This document shows, one piece after another, positions 34,478 through 43,327 of a stretch of DNA of 64,000 nucleotides. The translations under genes were made by a program, and so were the position numbers. The notes below the pieces were generated by a model. The model worked only from the letters and a program-made list of their open reading frames with translations. It was not told the DNA's origin and did not search any database. How positions within the stretch are numbered: the first letter of the stretch is position 1; each line of letters starts with the position of its first letter. The stretch spans positions 2,708,914 through 2,772,913 of the forward strand of contig NZ_KK211190.1 in NCBI RefSeq assembly GCF_000620865.1. Reading direction: 5' to 3'. This DNA is from Exiguobacterium sibiricum 7-3 (GTDB lineage: Bacteria > Bacillota > Bacilli > Exiguobacteriales > Exiguobacteriaceae).

Positions 34478-35149
34478 TCGTCGATGATGAAGCCGATATC
34501 CGGCAATTGTTGCGACTGTATCTCCAAAACGAAAATTATCTAATTCTCGAAGCCGCCAACGGCGAAGAGGCCCTTGAGCTTGTTCAGCAACAGCCGATCG
34601 ATCTGATGGTCCTCGATGTCATGATGCCGGTTCGTGACGGCTTTTCGACCGTCCAGGCCCTTCGGCAAGCCAATTACATGTTTCCTGTTCTGATGCTGAC
34701 GGCAAAACAGGAGGACCTCGACAAAATCCAAGGGTTGACGTTCGGTGCCGATGACTACATCGGTAAACCGTTTAACCCGCTCGAAGTCATCGCCCGGATC
34801 AAGGCGATGCTCCGCCGGGTCGCCCAGTCAAGTGCCGCTCTCGGCCAGCAGCCTGCAAGTCGGTCCGTTTACCTTACGTCAGGAGGAACGGGTCATCTTA
34901 AAAGAGACAACCCCGCTTCCTTTGACACGCCGGGAATTTGACTGTCTGGCGCTCTTACTGAATCATCCGCGCCGTGTCTTTTCCGCCGACGAATTATATG
35001 AGCGGATTTGGCAGGAGGAGGCACTCGGTTCCGCCACCAACGCCGTCATGGTCCTGATTCATAAATTACGTGACAAAATCGAGGATGCGCCAAAAGAGCC
35101 GCGTTACCTGCAAACCGTTTGGGGTGTCGGCTACAAGGTCGAGCCGTGA
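34462..35149 (+). pseudogene. OmpR-family response regulator, split by a single-base frameshift
   Basis: The GTG at 34462 opens a receiver domain (TILIVDDEADIRQ, phospho-acceptor aspartate in MVLDVMMP, LTAKQ, GADDYIGKPF). After ALGQQ the frame drifts and stops at 34941. The winged-helix output domain continues in the +2 frame to 35149 (VGPFTLRQEERVI, LTRREFDCLALLLNH, VLIHKLRDKIEDA, TVWGVGYKVEP). Removing one C of the CC at 34852-34853 restores QQLQVGPFTLR, so a one-base insertion in the linker explains it. It is either a real mutation or a sequencing error. It is followed by its histidine kinase. Confidence 0.88.
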
Positions 35150-36507
35150 GGCGCTTCCGCTTTAAACTGACCTCCTGGATGACGGTCCTGTTATTAGCCG
35201 CAGCGTTTCTGAGTACCGCGTTCGCCTGGTTGATCGCGAGCCAGATTCCGCTCGGAACGAAAAACGTTCCCCGTTATTATTATCCGACGGAACAGGACAT
35301 CACGCAGCGGGTCGAGCGCGATATCAAACGGTACGAATCCGGTCAGACCCCGAACGGTGACTATGCCTGGGCCGTCTATCGGTCGAACGGATCACGGGTC
35401 GACGCCTCACCCGATTTTCCGCGGACGATGACACCCAGTCGGTTATTAGCCGCGCAAACTCCGGATGAACGGGAACCGTCTGACGAATCGGACGTACGGA
35501 CGTTGCATCACATGCAGGCGATTGATCTTGGCGAGAGTGCACCCGGTTATTTCCTTTCCATTGAAACGGTCACCCCCCGTCTGAATGAATATCAGGTCGG
35601 TAATTCGACGGCGTTTTTCATTTTACAGTTGGCGTTGTTCCTCTTATTTTTATTTGGTATGACCCGCTGGATTGCCGGGTTGTTCCGCCAACTTGAGACG
35701 CGGCTGGAACGGCTCGTCGAACCGGACCGAGCTGTCAGCCCGCTTGTTCCGGTCAAGGGTCCACGTGAGTTCAAAGCATTTGCCCATTCGATTGAACGGA
35801 TTGGGGATGAGCTCGATGTCCTCAGACGAAACGAGCGGGAACGTTTTACGGAACAACTCCGGCTCATTACCAGTCTCTCGCATGACTTGCGGACTCCGTT
35901 GACATCGATTCAAGGATTCGTCCAGTGGCTGTCCGAACACCACACGACCTTGTCCGACCAGGAACGGACCGATGTACTGGCAATCGTCAGCCGCCAGTCG
36001 GAAACGCTCGCCTCACGAATCGAGGAGCTGTTCATGCTCGCGAAACTGTCGAATAAAGATTATCCGGTGCACATGACATCACTTGATTTCGTGACGCTGT
36101 TGCATCAGGTCGCCGAACAACACCCGGAAACGGCTTATCGGTACGCAGGACCGGCTCATTTGAGTGTTCAAGCTGACCCGAACCTGTTGCGGCGCTTGAT
36201 TGAAAATCTTGTGCGCAATGCGACGCTTCACGGAACAGGTGACTTGTCGTTTGACGTGGCTCAAGAAAACGGTCGCTTGACCTTCCGTTGTTCCAATACC
36301 GTCCCGGAAACCTTGACGCCCAATCAACTGACGGAACTGGCAACCCCTTTCGTCACGTCCGATCTGTCACGGTCCAACGGCGGCTCCGGCATTGGTCTGT
36401 CGATCATTGAACAAATCGTTGCCCGGCACAACGGGACGATGCAGTTAGCGTCGGAACAGAACCGGTTTATCGTCTCGATTGTGTTACCGGATGCTTTTAA
36501 ACATTGA
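35146..36507 (+). CDS. Two-component sensor histidine kinase
   Basis: A 453-residue membrane kinase. I use GTG 35146, which overlaps the regulator stop (GTGA), rather than an upstream ATG. One span near the N-terminus (WMTVLLLAAAFLSTAFAWLI), an extracytoplasmic sensor of about 130 residues, a second span, a HAMP-like linker, then HisKA with SLSHDLRTPLTSIQGF (phospho-acceptor His) and HATPase with RLIENLVRNATLHG (N box) and NGGSGIGLSIIEQIV (G2 box). Its partner regulator is frameshifted, so signalling may be broken. A terminator follows. Confidence 0.92.
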   Translation: MRRFRFKLTSWMTVLLLAAAFLSTAFAWLIASQIPLGTKNVPRYYYPTEQDITQRVERDIKRYESGQTPNGDYAWAVYRSNGSRVDASPDFPRTMTPSRLLAAQTPDEREPSDESDVRTLHHMQAIDLGESAPGYFLSIETVTPRLNEYQVGNSTAFFILQLALFLLFLFGMTRWIAGLFRQLETRLERLVEPDRAVSPLVPVKGPREFKAFAHSIERIGDELDVLRRNERERFTEQLRLITSLSHDLRTPLTSIQGFVQWLSEHHTTLSDQERTDVLAIVSRQSETLASRIEELFMLAKLSNKDYPVHMTSLDFVTLLHQVAEQHPETAYRYAGPAHLSVQADPNLLRRLIENLVRNATLHGTGDLSFDVAQENGRLTFRCSNTVPETLTPNQLTELATPFVTSDLSRSNGGSGIGLSIIEQIVARHNGTMQLASEQNRFIVSIVLPDAFKH

Positions 36508-36518
36508 GTACGGAACAG

Positions 36519-36552
36519 GATGAACTCAAAAATTTTTGAGTTCATCTTTTTT
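36519..36552 (+). terminator. Terminator of the two-component unit
   Basis: A perfect 14-base-pair hairpin (GATGAACTCAAAAA with its complement) followed by TTTTTTT. Confidence 0.88.
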
Positions 36553-36645
36553 TGTTGTTACTGGTTCGACACTCCTTCTGAAATGGAATTCGATACACTA
36601 GAGAATGGCATTCTTTAGGCACAGCTGTGAAGGAGTTTTTTACTT

Positions 36646-38439
36646 ATGAAATCATCAAACCGTTCGACCACATATATGCCCGGACTCGATGGTCTGCGCG
36701 CGTTCGCCGTCATCGCTGTCATTTTGTACCATCTGTCGGTACCCATGCTGACCGGCGGATTTCTCGGCGTCGATTTGTTTTTTGTCCTGTCGGGTTACTT
36801 GATTACCGGCTTGTTGCTCAGTGAGTGGCAACAGACCGGTCGCATCGACTTAAAACGGTTTTGGGTGCACCGGTTCCGCCGGTTATTCCCGCCGCTGTTC
36901 GTCCTGCTCGTTCTTGTCCTCAGTTATGTCACACTGTTTGAGCGGGACTTGTTACATGTGCTTCGCCAGGACATCATGGCTGCCCTCGTCTACATGACGA
37001 ACTGGTGGTATATCGTCCATGACGTCTCTTATTTCGAATCGTTCGGCAAACCGTCACCGATTCAAAACCTGTGGTCGCTTGCAATCGAAGAACAGTTTTA
37101 CTTGATATTTCCGATCGTGCTCAGTTTTGGGCTCGCATCGAAACGGCTGTTGCTCCGGGGAATCGGACTGCTTGCCCTGCTGTCCGCACTCCTGATGGCG
37201 ATTTTGTTTACACCGGGAATGGATCCAAGCCGTGTCTATTACGGAACCGATACCCGGTTGTTTGCCTTGTTGATCGGCAGTCTGCTTGCCTTCGCTTGGC
37301 GACCCGAACGGTTTAAGAAAGAGATTCCGTCACGGGGTGTCCGGTTATTGAACGTGACCGGTGCCGTGATTGTCCCGGTGCTTGTTTTGCTGATGCTCGT
37401 GACAAGTGAGTACGGTCGTTTTCTGTATTATGGCGGATTTGTGTTCGTCGCTGTTCTTGCGGCGTTACTGATCGCCGTTGTTGCTCATCCGGCGTCTTTT
37501 TGGAGCCGGTTGTTCGCAGCACAGTGGCTGATCGCCGTCGGCAAACGGTCGTACGGTCTGTATTTGTGGCATTTTCCGCTGATTACCTTGATGACGCCCA
37601 TTGAACAAACCGGAACATTTTCCTGGCTCCGAAGTCTCGGGATTCTCGGAATCCTGGTCGTCGTGACCGAACTGTCCTATCAGTTCGTCGAACGTCCGGT
37701 CCGCCGGCTTGGTGTTTTCGGATACATCCGGCAATTTCAGATTCACCCGCGGACCTTCCGGCAGTTTTCCCGGACGAAGTGGGTCTCTGTTTCCCTTGCC
37801 AGTCTGCTTCTCCTCAGCTTCATCGGAAATTTATCGATTCTTGCTGTGTCGGACGAATCGGCTCAACAATCGATTCCGAAAGTCGCGGCGCCGCATAAAA
37901 AACCGGCATCGCTTATCAAAAAACCGACGAATCCGGTGCCTGAGAAACGCACACGCTCGATGTGCCGCCCGACCCTTGCGATCGGCGATTCGGTGCTGCT
38001 CGGGGTCGAAGATTATCTCGGCAGTACACTTCAACACGTGACAGTCGATGCCAAGCTAGGACGTCAGCTCCGGGAAGCCATTCCGCTCAGCACGAAGTAT
38101 GCGGCGTACAATCAAACCGACCATCAAGTCATCCTGCACCTCGGGACAAACGGCAGTTTCCGTCCCGAGCAATTAGAGGAGCTGCTCGACCGGTTCGCAC
38201 ATGCCGATCAGGTGTACCTCGTGACGACGCGGGTGCCGCGTCCGTGGGAACAGGAGGTCAACACGATGCTGAAGCAAGCAGCCGAACGTAAACGGGTATC
38301 ACTCATTGACTGGCATGCCGTCGCCGTCAAGCATCCGTCGTACTTTGAACAGGACGGTGTCCACTTGAACATCAAAGGTGCCCGGGCCTACTCGAAGCTG
38401 CTTGCCAAAGCGACCGGGTGCGCGACCACCACAAAATGA
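36646..38439 (+). CDS. OatA-like acyltransferase-3/SGNH peptidoglycan O-acetyltransferase
   Basis: A 597-residue membrane protein with AAGGAG before ATG 36646. The N-terminal acyltransferase-3 domain (about 1-380, ten spans) starts YMPGLDGLRAFAVIAVILYH with the catalytic-type histidine, then FLGVDLFFVLSGYLIT and RRLFPPLFV. After a linker, an extracellular SGNH domain carries LAIGDSVLLG (GDS), HLGTNGSF (GTN) and DWHAVAVKHPSYFEQDGVHL (DxxH). OatA enzymes O-acetylate muramic acid, giving lysozyme resistance. It is transcribed alone. Confidence 0.92.
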   Translation: MKSSNRSTTYMPGLDGLRAFAVIAVILYHLSVPMLTGGFLGVDLFFVLSGYLITGLLLSEWQQTGRIDLKRFWVHRFRRLFPPLFVLLVLVLSYVTLFERDLLHVLRQDIMAALVYMTNWWYIVHDVSYFESFGKPSPIQNLWSLAIEEQFYLIFPIVLSFGLASKRLLLRGIGLLALLSALLMAILFTPGMDPSRVYYGTDTRLFALLIGSLLAFAWRPERFKKEIPSRGVRLLNVTGAVIVPVLVLLMLVTSEYGRFLYYGGFVFVAVLAALLIAVVAHPASFWSRLFAAQWLIAVGKRSYGLYLWHFPLITLMTPIEQTGTFSWLRSLGILGILVVVTELSYQFVERPVRRLGVFGYIRQFQIHPRTFRQFSRTKWVSVSLASLLLLSFIGNLSILAVSDESAQQSIPKVAAPHKKPASLIKKPTNPVPEKRTRSMCRPTLAIGDSVLLGVEDYLGSTLQHVTVDAKLGRQLREAIPLSTKYAAYNQTDHQVILHLGTNGSFRPEQLEELLDRFAHADQVYLVTTRVPRPWEQEVNTMLKQAAERKRVSLIDWHAVAVKHPSYFEQDGVHLNIKGARAYSKLLAKATGCATTTK

Positions 38440-38445
38440 CAGAAC

Positions 38446-38486
38446 ACAGCCACCATTCTCCGATCGTTGAGAAGGTGGCTGTTTTA
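38446..38486. terminator. Terminator between convergent genes
   Basis: ACAGCCACC pairs with GGTGGCTGT, followed by TTTT; flanking ATTCTC/GAGAA extends the stem. It serves the acyltransferase gene and, on the other strand, copD. Confidence 0.75.
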
Positions 38487-39503
38487 GAGCGTATACACGA
38501 GTCCGATGTAGAGCAGGCTGACGCCAAGGAGACAGAACAGACTGCCGAGCAAAAACGGCAGGCGTTTTTGATAGGTCAACAGCAATAATCCGATACTGCC
38601 ACCACCTGTTAAGAGGAGAACGATGTTCGACCAAAGAATCGGCTTGACTGCTCCAAGAGTTTGCAAATCCGCCGGTTCCAGATTACTGAGTGCTGCTGTC
38701 GCAAGAAACACACAACAGAGGATCAGACTCTCAAAGCGCAGACCACGCCGCGGATCAAAGGCCGATTCCTTCTGTAACTGCCGTTTAACGAGTGTCCCGT
38801 TGATGAACGCATAACCAAGTACCGGAATCAGCAATAAGTGTTTCCATAATAAGGCCTGTCCGTACGGAACGTTCCAGGCATTGCGGTACTCGCTTAACGG
38901 AACACTTTGACGCATCAGGAAGAAGCCGGTCACGATGACCCCTAAAAACGTCAATTGGGCGAACGGACTGAACCAGCGTAAAAACGACAACCAGTGGTTA
39001 GAGTCCCGGGCACACCAACCGATGACGAATACGACTCCAACCCACAACGCCATCAGGCTAAAATGACTGGTCTGTAACACAAGCCCCAGCAGGCCATGCT
39101 TCGATGCGGCGTGACTGGTTCCGGAAATTCCAAGAAACAGCGGGATTGTCACACCAAGCAGCAACCACCGTTTGATGAGCAGGATTCGTTTCATGAATAC
39201 GATGATGAGTGCCATCAGTGCTGAAAAATACACCATCAAAAAATACTGCCCGATTCGTACTTCAAACAGACTCACCCGTAACGCTTCACGGAAGGATAAG
39301 TCCATCTCCTGCTGAAAATAAGAATATACACGCCATAATGGAAGGCCGGCTCCTGCAACGATGCTGACGAGTGCTGCACACGCAAGACCATCCAATTTAC
39401 CGACTGCCGGTTTTTTATCTTCTGAAATAAACAAAAGCAACAGCCGCCCTACCCAAAGTGCCCCACCGATATAGATGAGCAGTTCACTGACGATGCCACT
39501 CAT
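38484..39503 (-). CDS. copD: CopD-family copper resistance/uptake membrane protein
   Basis: A 339-residue protein with about nine membrane spans. It has the CopD pattern GGALWVGRLLLLF, SGTSHAASKHGLLGLVLQTS with conserved histidines, SLMALWVGVVF, and the C-terminal ALLWKHLLLIPVLGYAF. CopD works with CopC in moving copper across the membrane. Its ATG overlaps the copC stop by 4 bases, so the two are coupled. No ATPase or chaperone gene adjoins. Confidence 0.92.
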   Translation of the reverse strand: MSGIVSELLIYIGGALWVGRLLLLFISEDKKPAVGKLDGLACAALVSIVAGAGLPLWRVYSYFQQEMDLSFREALRVSLFEVRIGQYFLMVYFSALMALIIVFMKRILLIKRWLLLGVTIPLFLGISGTSHAASKHGLLGLVLQTSHFSLMALWVGVVFVIGWCARDSNHWLSFLRWFSPFAQLTFLGVIVTGFFLMRQSVPLSEYRNAWNVPYGQALLWKHLLLIPVLGYAFINGTLVKRQLQKESAFDPRRGLRFESLILCCVFLATAALSNLEPADLQTLGAVKPILWSNIVLLLTGGGSIGLLLLTYQKRLPFLLGSLFCLLGVSLLYIGLVYTL

Positions 39504-40057
39504 GGTCGTTTTTGGCGACGGAGTAGGAACAGCGTGATGACAATCGCAAGTACAAGGACAGTCACAAGCCAGGGTAAGAAGGTCGGGAACAGTCCCGGTT
39601 CGACGGTTTCTGCTGATTCGGTCGGAACGATGCTCGCCTGTTGCGGTTCCGGCGCCGCCGGCTCGACGTCTTGATCGTCAGCAGGATCGGTCGAAGAAAC
39701 CGTTTCTTTCAAGTCGAATCGAATCGTTCCTTCGACCGGGTGTCCGTCTTCTGAAATCAATTTCCAGCGAATGAGATAGGTTCCGCTTTCGAGTTTTTGT
39801 TGAACGGCTGCACTCCATTCATTGCCGATGATCAGGGGCTTCTCAAGCGGAACCACGTCACCTTGAGCTGTTTTCAATTCGACCGTACTGGTTTTTTCAA
39901 TCGCTGTATCGAAATTCAAACGAATTTTTTCCAAGTCGCCTTGTATGACTTCACCTTCTGACGGATTTGAATTCTTTAGACTCGTGTGAGCTGAGACTGA
40001 AAACGGCTGAACGACGAACAAGACCAGAATAAACAGCACAAACCATTTGATCTTCAT
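39500..40057 (-). CDS. copC: CopC-domain copper-binding protein with C-terminal membrane anchor
   Basis: A 185-residue protein from ATG 40057, 6 bases after AAGGAGGAG. The open frame extends upstream through the neighbouring gene and should be ignored. Signal peptide (MKIKWFVLFILVLFVVQPFS), then mature N-terminus HTSLKNSNPSEGEVI, where the first histidine forms the Cu(II) site of CopC. The beta-barrel ends at LISEDGHPVEGTIRFDL with the second metal-site D-x-H. A long acidic linker and membrane span (WLVTVLVLAIVITLFLLRR) tether it to the cell. It is coupled to copD. Confidence 0.93.
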   Translation of the reverse strand: MKIKWFVLFILVLFVVQPFSVSAHTSLKNSNPSEGEVIQGDLEKIRLNFDTAIEKTSTVELKTAQGDVVPLEKPLIIGNEWSAAVQQKLESGTYLIRWKLISEDGHPVEGTIRFDLKETVSSTDPADDQDVEPAAPEPQQASIVPTESAETVEPGLFPTFLPWLVTVLVLAIVITLFLLRRQKRP

Positions 40058-40127
40058 CGTAAACTCCTCCTTTGACCGAAAATGTGTAGAAAAAGACCCG
40101 CTGTTTCCAGCGGGTTCGGTTGTCCGA

Positions 40128-41501
40128 TTATTGTTGTGAGCGGCGTCCGCGGAGTCCAAAGAATCCGAGGATTGAAGCTGCTGCGATTCCGAGTAATGAC
40201 CAAAGGATACCGGTTGATGATTGCGATTCCGCCGTTCCACCAAGACCAGTGTTCGGCATACCGGCCGGTTCGCCTTTGAATTTATCCGGGAACTGATCGA
40301 CGATTGCTGTCGCTGTTCCTTCACCGACTCCGTACATGTGACCGTAAGCTTCACGGATCGCCGGGTACGTTTTGTCGTAGTCTTTTTCATTGTAGCTGTT
40401 GAAGGCCAGTAACAATTGATCGATGTGGACCTTCAGTCCTTCTTCCAGATCTTTTGATTTCAAACGGCCTTCGGTGGCAGCATCAAGGAAAGCCGCTTGT
40501 TCGACGCGGTACTCATCGAGTTCTTTTACTGCCATATCGCGCGCTTGATCGTCTTTCGCACCTGTCGCCTTCACGTAATCCACGAAATAACCGATATGAC
40601 TCGACCAGATTTTCTTGAATTGTTGCGCTGCTTCACTGCCGTAGACCGAGCCGATGGAAGCGGAAAGATCGTCTGTATTTTCGTTCAACGCACCTGCTGC
40701 CGCGTCAAAGTCCTTCGCCCCGTCGATTCCTTTTTGCATCGTCAGAATCGCAAGCGCTGCGTGTTCCGAGAAGTTCCGGTTCAGTCCGGCACGGAGATCT
40801 GCTGCCGGTGTATCGACTTTCGTATTTTTGAATTTATCCGGGTATTGATCGACGATGGCACCGGATAAGCCTTCTCCTACCATGTACATATGCTCGATGG
40901 CGATACGGAGATTGCTGTAGGCGGCGTCATAATCACCGGCAACGTAGCTGTCAAATGACGTTAACAATTGCGTGATATGAACTTTTAATCCACCTTCTAG
41001 ATCTGCTGCTTTCAAGCGGCCTTCTGTCGCTTTATCGAGGAAAGCAGCCTGTTCGACACGATACTCATCCAGTTCTTTCAACGCTTTTTGTTTGGCGTCC
41101 TCATCTTTGGCTCCTGTTGCTTTGACATAATCAACGAAGTAACCGATATGACTCGACCAAATCTTCTTGAACGCTTCGCCGGCTTCATCCCCGTAGACGG
41201 ATCCGACAGCGGCCGATAAGTCATCCGTGTTTTGGTTTAAGGCAGCGGCGGCTTGATCAAAATCTTTTTTGCCGTCAATCCCTTTTTGCATCGTGACGAC
41301 TGCTAAATACGCATGTTCAGATAAAAGCTGATCAAGCGTCGCTCGCAAATCCGATGCGGGAGACGAGACATCTAAGGAAACTTTTCCCGAGCTGTGGGAC
41401 ATCTTGCTGTGATCTTCATGACCATGGGCACTGACGCCTGCTGCCGGAATCAATAATGCGGCACTGAGTGGAACGGCGAGATACGACTTTTTCATCTTCA
41501 T
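40128..41501 (-). CDS. Sortase-anchored (MPNTG) protein with two histidine-conserving tandem domains
   Basis: A 457-residue surface protein from ATG 41501 (8 bases after GGGGTG). The signal is followed by HGHEDHSKMSH, then two repeats (about residues 45-225 and 230-405): DLRATLDQLLSEHAYLAVVT and DLRAGLNRNFSEHAALAILT, each with SVYG, KKIWSSHIGYFVDYVKATGA and ATEGRL. The C-terminus is a variant sortase signal MPNTG, a membrane span and GRRSQQ. Histidines in SEH, SSHIGYF and VH are kept in both copies, suggesting a helical metal or haem site. Some relatives are labelled 'copper amine oxidase', without support here. It lies upstream of copCD; a paralogue is at 45189. Confidence 0.85.
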   Translation of the reverse strand: MKMKKSYLAVPLSAALLIPAAGVSAHGHEDHSKMSHSSGKVSLDVSSPASDLRATLDQLLSEHAYLAVVTMQKGIDGKKDFDQAAAALNQNTDDLSAAVGSVYGDEAGEAFKKIWSSHIGYFVDYVKATGAKDEDAKQKALKELDEYRVEQAAFLDKATEGRLKAADLEGGLKVHITQLLTSFDSYVAGDYDAAYSNLRIAIEHMYMVGEGLSGAIVDQYPDKFKNTKVDTPAADLRAGLNRNFSEHAALAILTMQKGIDGAKDFDAAAGALNENTDDLSASIGSVYGSEAAQQFKKIWSSHIGYFVDYVKATGAKDDQARDMAVKELDEYRVEQAAFLDAATEGRLKSKDLEEGLKVHIDQLLLAFNSYNEKDYDKTYPAIREAYGHMYGVGEGTATAIVDQFPDKFKGEPAGMPNTGLGGTAESQSSTGILWSLLGIAAASILGFFGLRGRRSQQ

Positions 41502-41758
41502 CTTATAAACACCCCTTTGTTTTTTTGGACTACACACAGATAACGTAAACAGTTCACAAATAGTTTTCTTTTTTTACATTTTTTATTAAAAATATTTTTT
41601 ACGGAAAAATATAAGGCGTTTTGAAAGCTTTTCTCTTTAACTATTTTGTTTTTTACTGACTTGTTTTTCGAAAGAGCGTCCTTATGTTAGAACAATTTGA
41701 TTAAACTCTTCTTAAGATCGCTTTTTAAACTATTTTTTTCAGGAACAGGAGTGAACGT

Positions 41759-42772
41759 ATGAAACGAATCATCATTGGAGCGTTACTCGCCTCCGTCTGT
41801 CTCTCTCAGTCGGTCGTATCTGTCGACGCCAAGACAAAACCAAAGAAAAAGGCAGTGACTCAAGTCGATCGGGATCAAAATAAGATTCCGGATTCTTGGC
41901 AGAGTAAGTATCATTTAGGGTATGGAAAAACCGTAGCAACGGCCGATCGTGACCGTGACCGTCTGACCAATCTCCAGGAGTATCAATTGCAGTTGAATCC
42001 GACCAAAAAAGACACAGACGATGACCGGCTGGCTGATGGACAAGAAGATGCGGACCGTGATCGCGTGACGAATCAACAGGAGTATCTTGCCAAGCTCAAT
42101 CCCTTGAAAAAAGATACGGATCAAGACGGGATTTCAGACGCGGCGGAAGATCAAGATGCTGACAGCCTGACGACGGAAGAAGAATTCATTGTCGGCACAC
42201 AACCAATCCAAGCCGATTCTGATCGGGACGGTCTAAAAGACGGTGAAGAAGATCGAGACAAAGATCAACTGAATAACGAGGACGAATTCGAACTAGGATC
42301 AGATCCGACCCATGCCGATAGCGATCATGACGGCATTCGCGATGATCAGGAAGATGCAGATCATGACGGTGTCCAAAACAGTCAAGAAATCAAACGAATT
42401 ACGATCAAGTTGACTAATACGAACAAACAAAAATTCGAATGGCGTTACAGCAGTGAACATCATCGGAACGAGTTACGAGTCAAGGATGAAATCGGAATCA
42501 AAGATATTGCCACTTTACGTGAACGGTTAACTCTTACTGCCTCGATGACGAAAGAAGAACTTTTAGTACAGGTCTCTCAAGCCTTACAGCTTGCGACGCC
42601 AATCAAAAGTCTTCAGGTCGAAGTCAAGTTCGTGAATGGACACGAAATGGAATCAGAAGATGAATCCTCGGATGATGATGGACAATCCGATGATTCTGGA
42701 GATGACGACGAGTCGGATGATGATTCAGACGATCAAGGGGATGACCACGGATCTCATGGAGATGATGATTAA
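41759..42772 (+). CDS. Secreted thrombospondin type 3-like Ca2+-repeat protein with YusW-like domain
   Basis: A 337-residue secreted protein (signal MKRIIIGALLASVCLSQSVV). Residues about 35-210 are Asp-rich type 3 repeats such as DTDDDRLADGQEDADRDRVT, DTDQDGISDAAEDQDADSLT and DSDHDGIRDDQEDADHDGVQ, which bind Ca2+. A YusW-like domain follows (about 218-300; KFEWRYSSEHH, IATLRERLTLTASMTKEELL). The last 40 residues are almost all D, E, S and G, ending GDDHGSHGDDD. It has no anchor. It lies between copper-region genes, and the acidic tail may also bind metal (inference). Confidence 0.85.
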   Translation: MKRIIIGALLASVCLSQSVVSVDAKTKPKKKAVTQVDRDQNKIPDSWQSKYHLGYGKTVATADRDRDRLTNLQEYQLQLNPTKKDTDDDRLADGQEDADRDRVTNQQEYLAKLNPLKKDTDQDGISDAAEDQDADSLTTEEEFIVGTQPIQADSDRDGLKDGEEDRDKDQLNNEDEFELGSDPTHADSDHDGIRDDQEDADHDGVQNSQEIKRITIKLTNTNKQKFEWRYSSEHHRNELRVKDEIGIKDIATLRERLTLTASMTKEELLVQVSQALQLATPIKSLQVEVKFVNGHEMESEDESSDDDGQSDDSGDDDESDDDSDDQGDDHGSHGDDD

Positions 42773-42790
42773 TTTAATCCCTTGCACATG

Positions 42791-42828
42791 AAAACAGGAC
42801 GACGGATTTTTATCCATCGTCCTGTTTT
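42791..42828. terminator. Terminator between convergent genes
   Basis: AAAACAGGACGACGGA pairs with TCCATCGTCCTGTTTT with one mismatch; U-runs on both strands. Confidence 0.88.
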
Positions 42829-42841
42829 GCTGTCTTATTTT

Positions 42842-43327
42842 TTAATGATGATGCCCACTGCTTCCACCGGCAGGTTTGGCACCGCCCTGTAAGATTTTTA
42901 AATCGTTGGCGGACAGTTGACCGACAATGAATTGTCGCGTCGGCATAATCATCGCACCGTTACTGCTTGCGTGAACCTTGATGTAATACAAACCATTTTT
43001 CGGTAATGTCTTTTTAATCGAATACATACCCGGTTTCGTTTCATCTGCCGGTTCCATACTGTACCGAAGTGTTCCATCTGCTTTCCAGATTTCAAAATGA
43101 ACATACTCTGCTTGTTTCACTGCTTTTTGATCCTGCCAGAGCGTCGCTCCGAAGCGGTACTGTTTCTTCTGGTCGGCGTTCAGTACTTTCGGAATCTCAA
43201 ACTTTACAGATAAGGGCGCGGTGACCGCATAGTGCTCTGCCGCGTCCGATGTAACCGCACACCCTGCAAGACCGCTACTTGTCACAATCAGCCCACTTAG
43301 TAAAATGCCTTTGATTGATTTACGCAT
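42842..43327 (-). CDS. YtkA/FixH-like lipoprotein with histidine tail
   Basis: A 161-residue lipoprotein (MRKSIKGILLSGLIVTSSGL then AGC lipobox). The beta-sandwich part resembles YtkA-like domains: PLSVKFEIPKVLNADQKKQY, VHFEIWKADGTLRYSMEPAD, PGMYSIKKTLPKNGLYYIKV. The C-terminus is GGAKPAGGSSGHHH, a plausible metal-binding tail. It overlaps the PepSY-TM gene by 8 bases and is co-transcribed with it, so it probably works at the outer face in copper or haem metal handling (inference). Confidence 0.82.
   Translation of the reverse strand: MRKSIKGILLSGLIVTSSGLAGCAVTSDAAEHYAVTAPLSVKFEIPKVLNADQKKQYRFGATLWQDQKAVKQAEYVHFEIWKADGTLRYSMEPADETKPGMYSIKKTLPKNGLYYIKVHASSNGAMIMPTRQFIVGQLSANDLKILQGGAKPAGGSSGHHH

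Noticed and set aside
34745-35149. Separate 134-residue protein beginning at 34745
   Set aside because: The N-terminal part is an out-of-frame translation of the receiver gene; only the part after about 34855 is the output domain of the frameshifted regulator.
39500-40390. CopC frame extended upstream to 40390
   Set aside because: The extra 111 residues are low-complexity read-through of the other gene's 3' end; the signal peptide and AAGGAGGAG fix the start at 40057.
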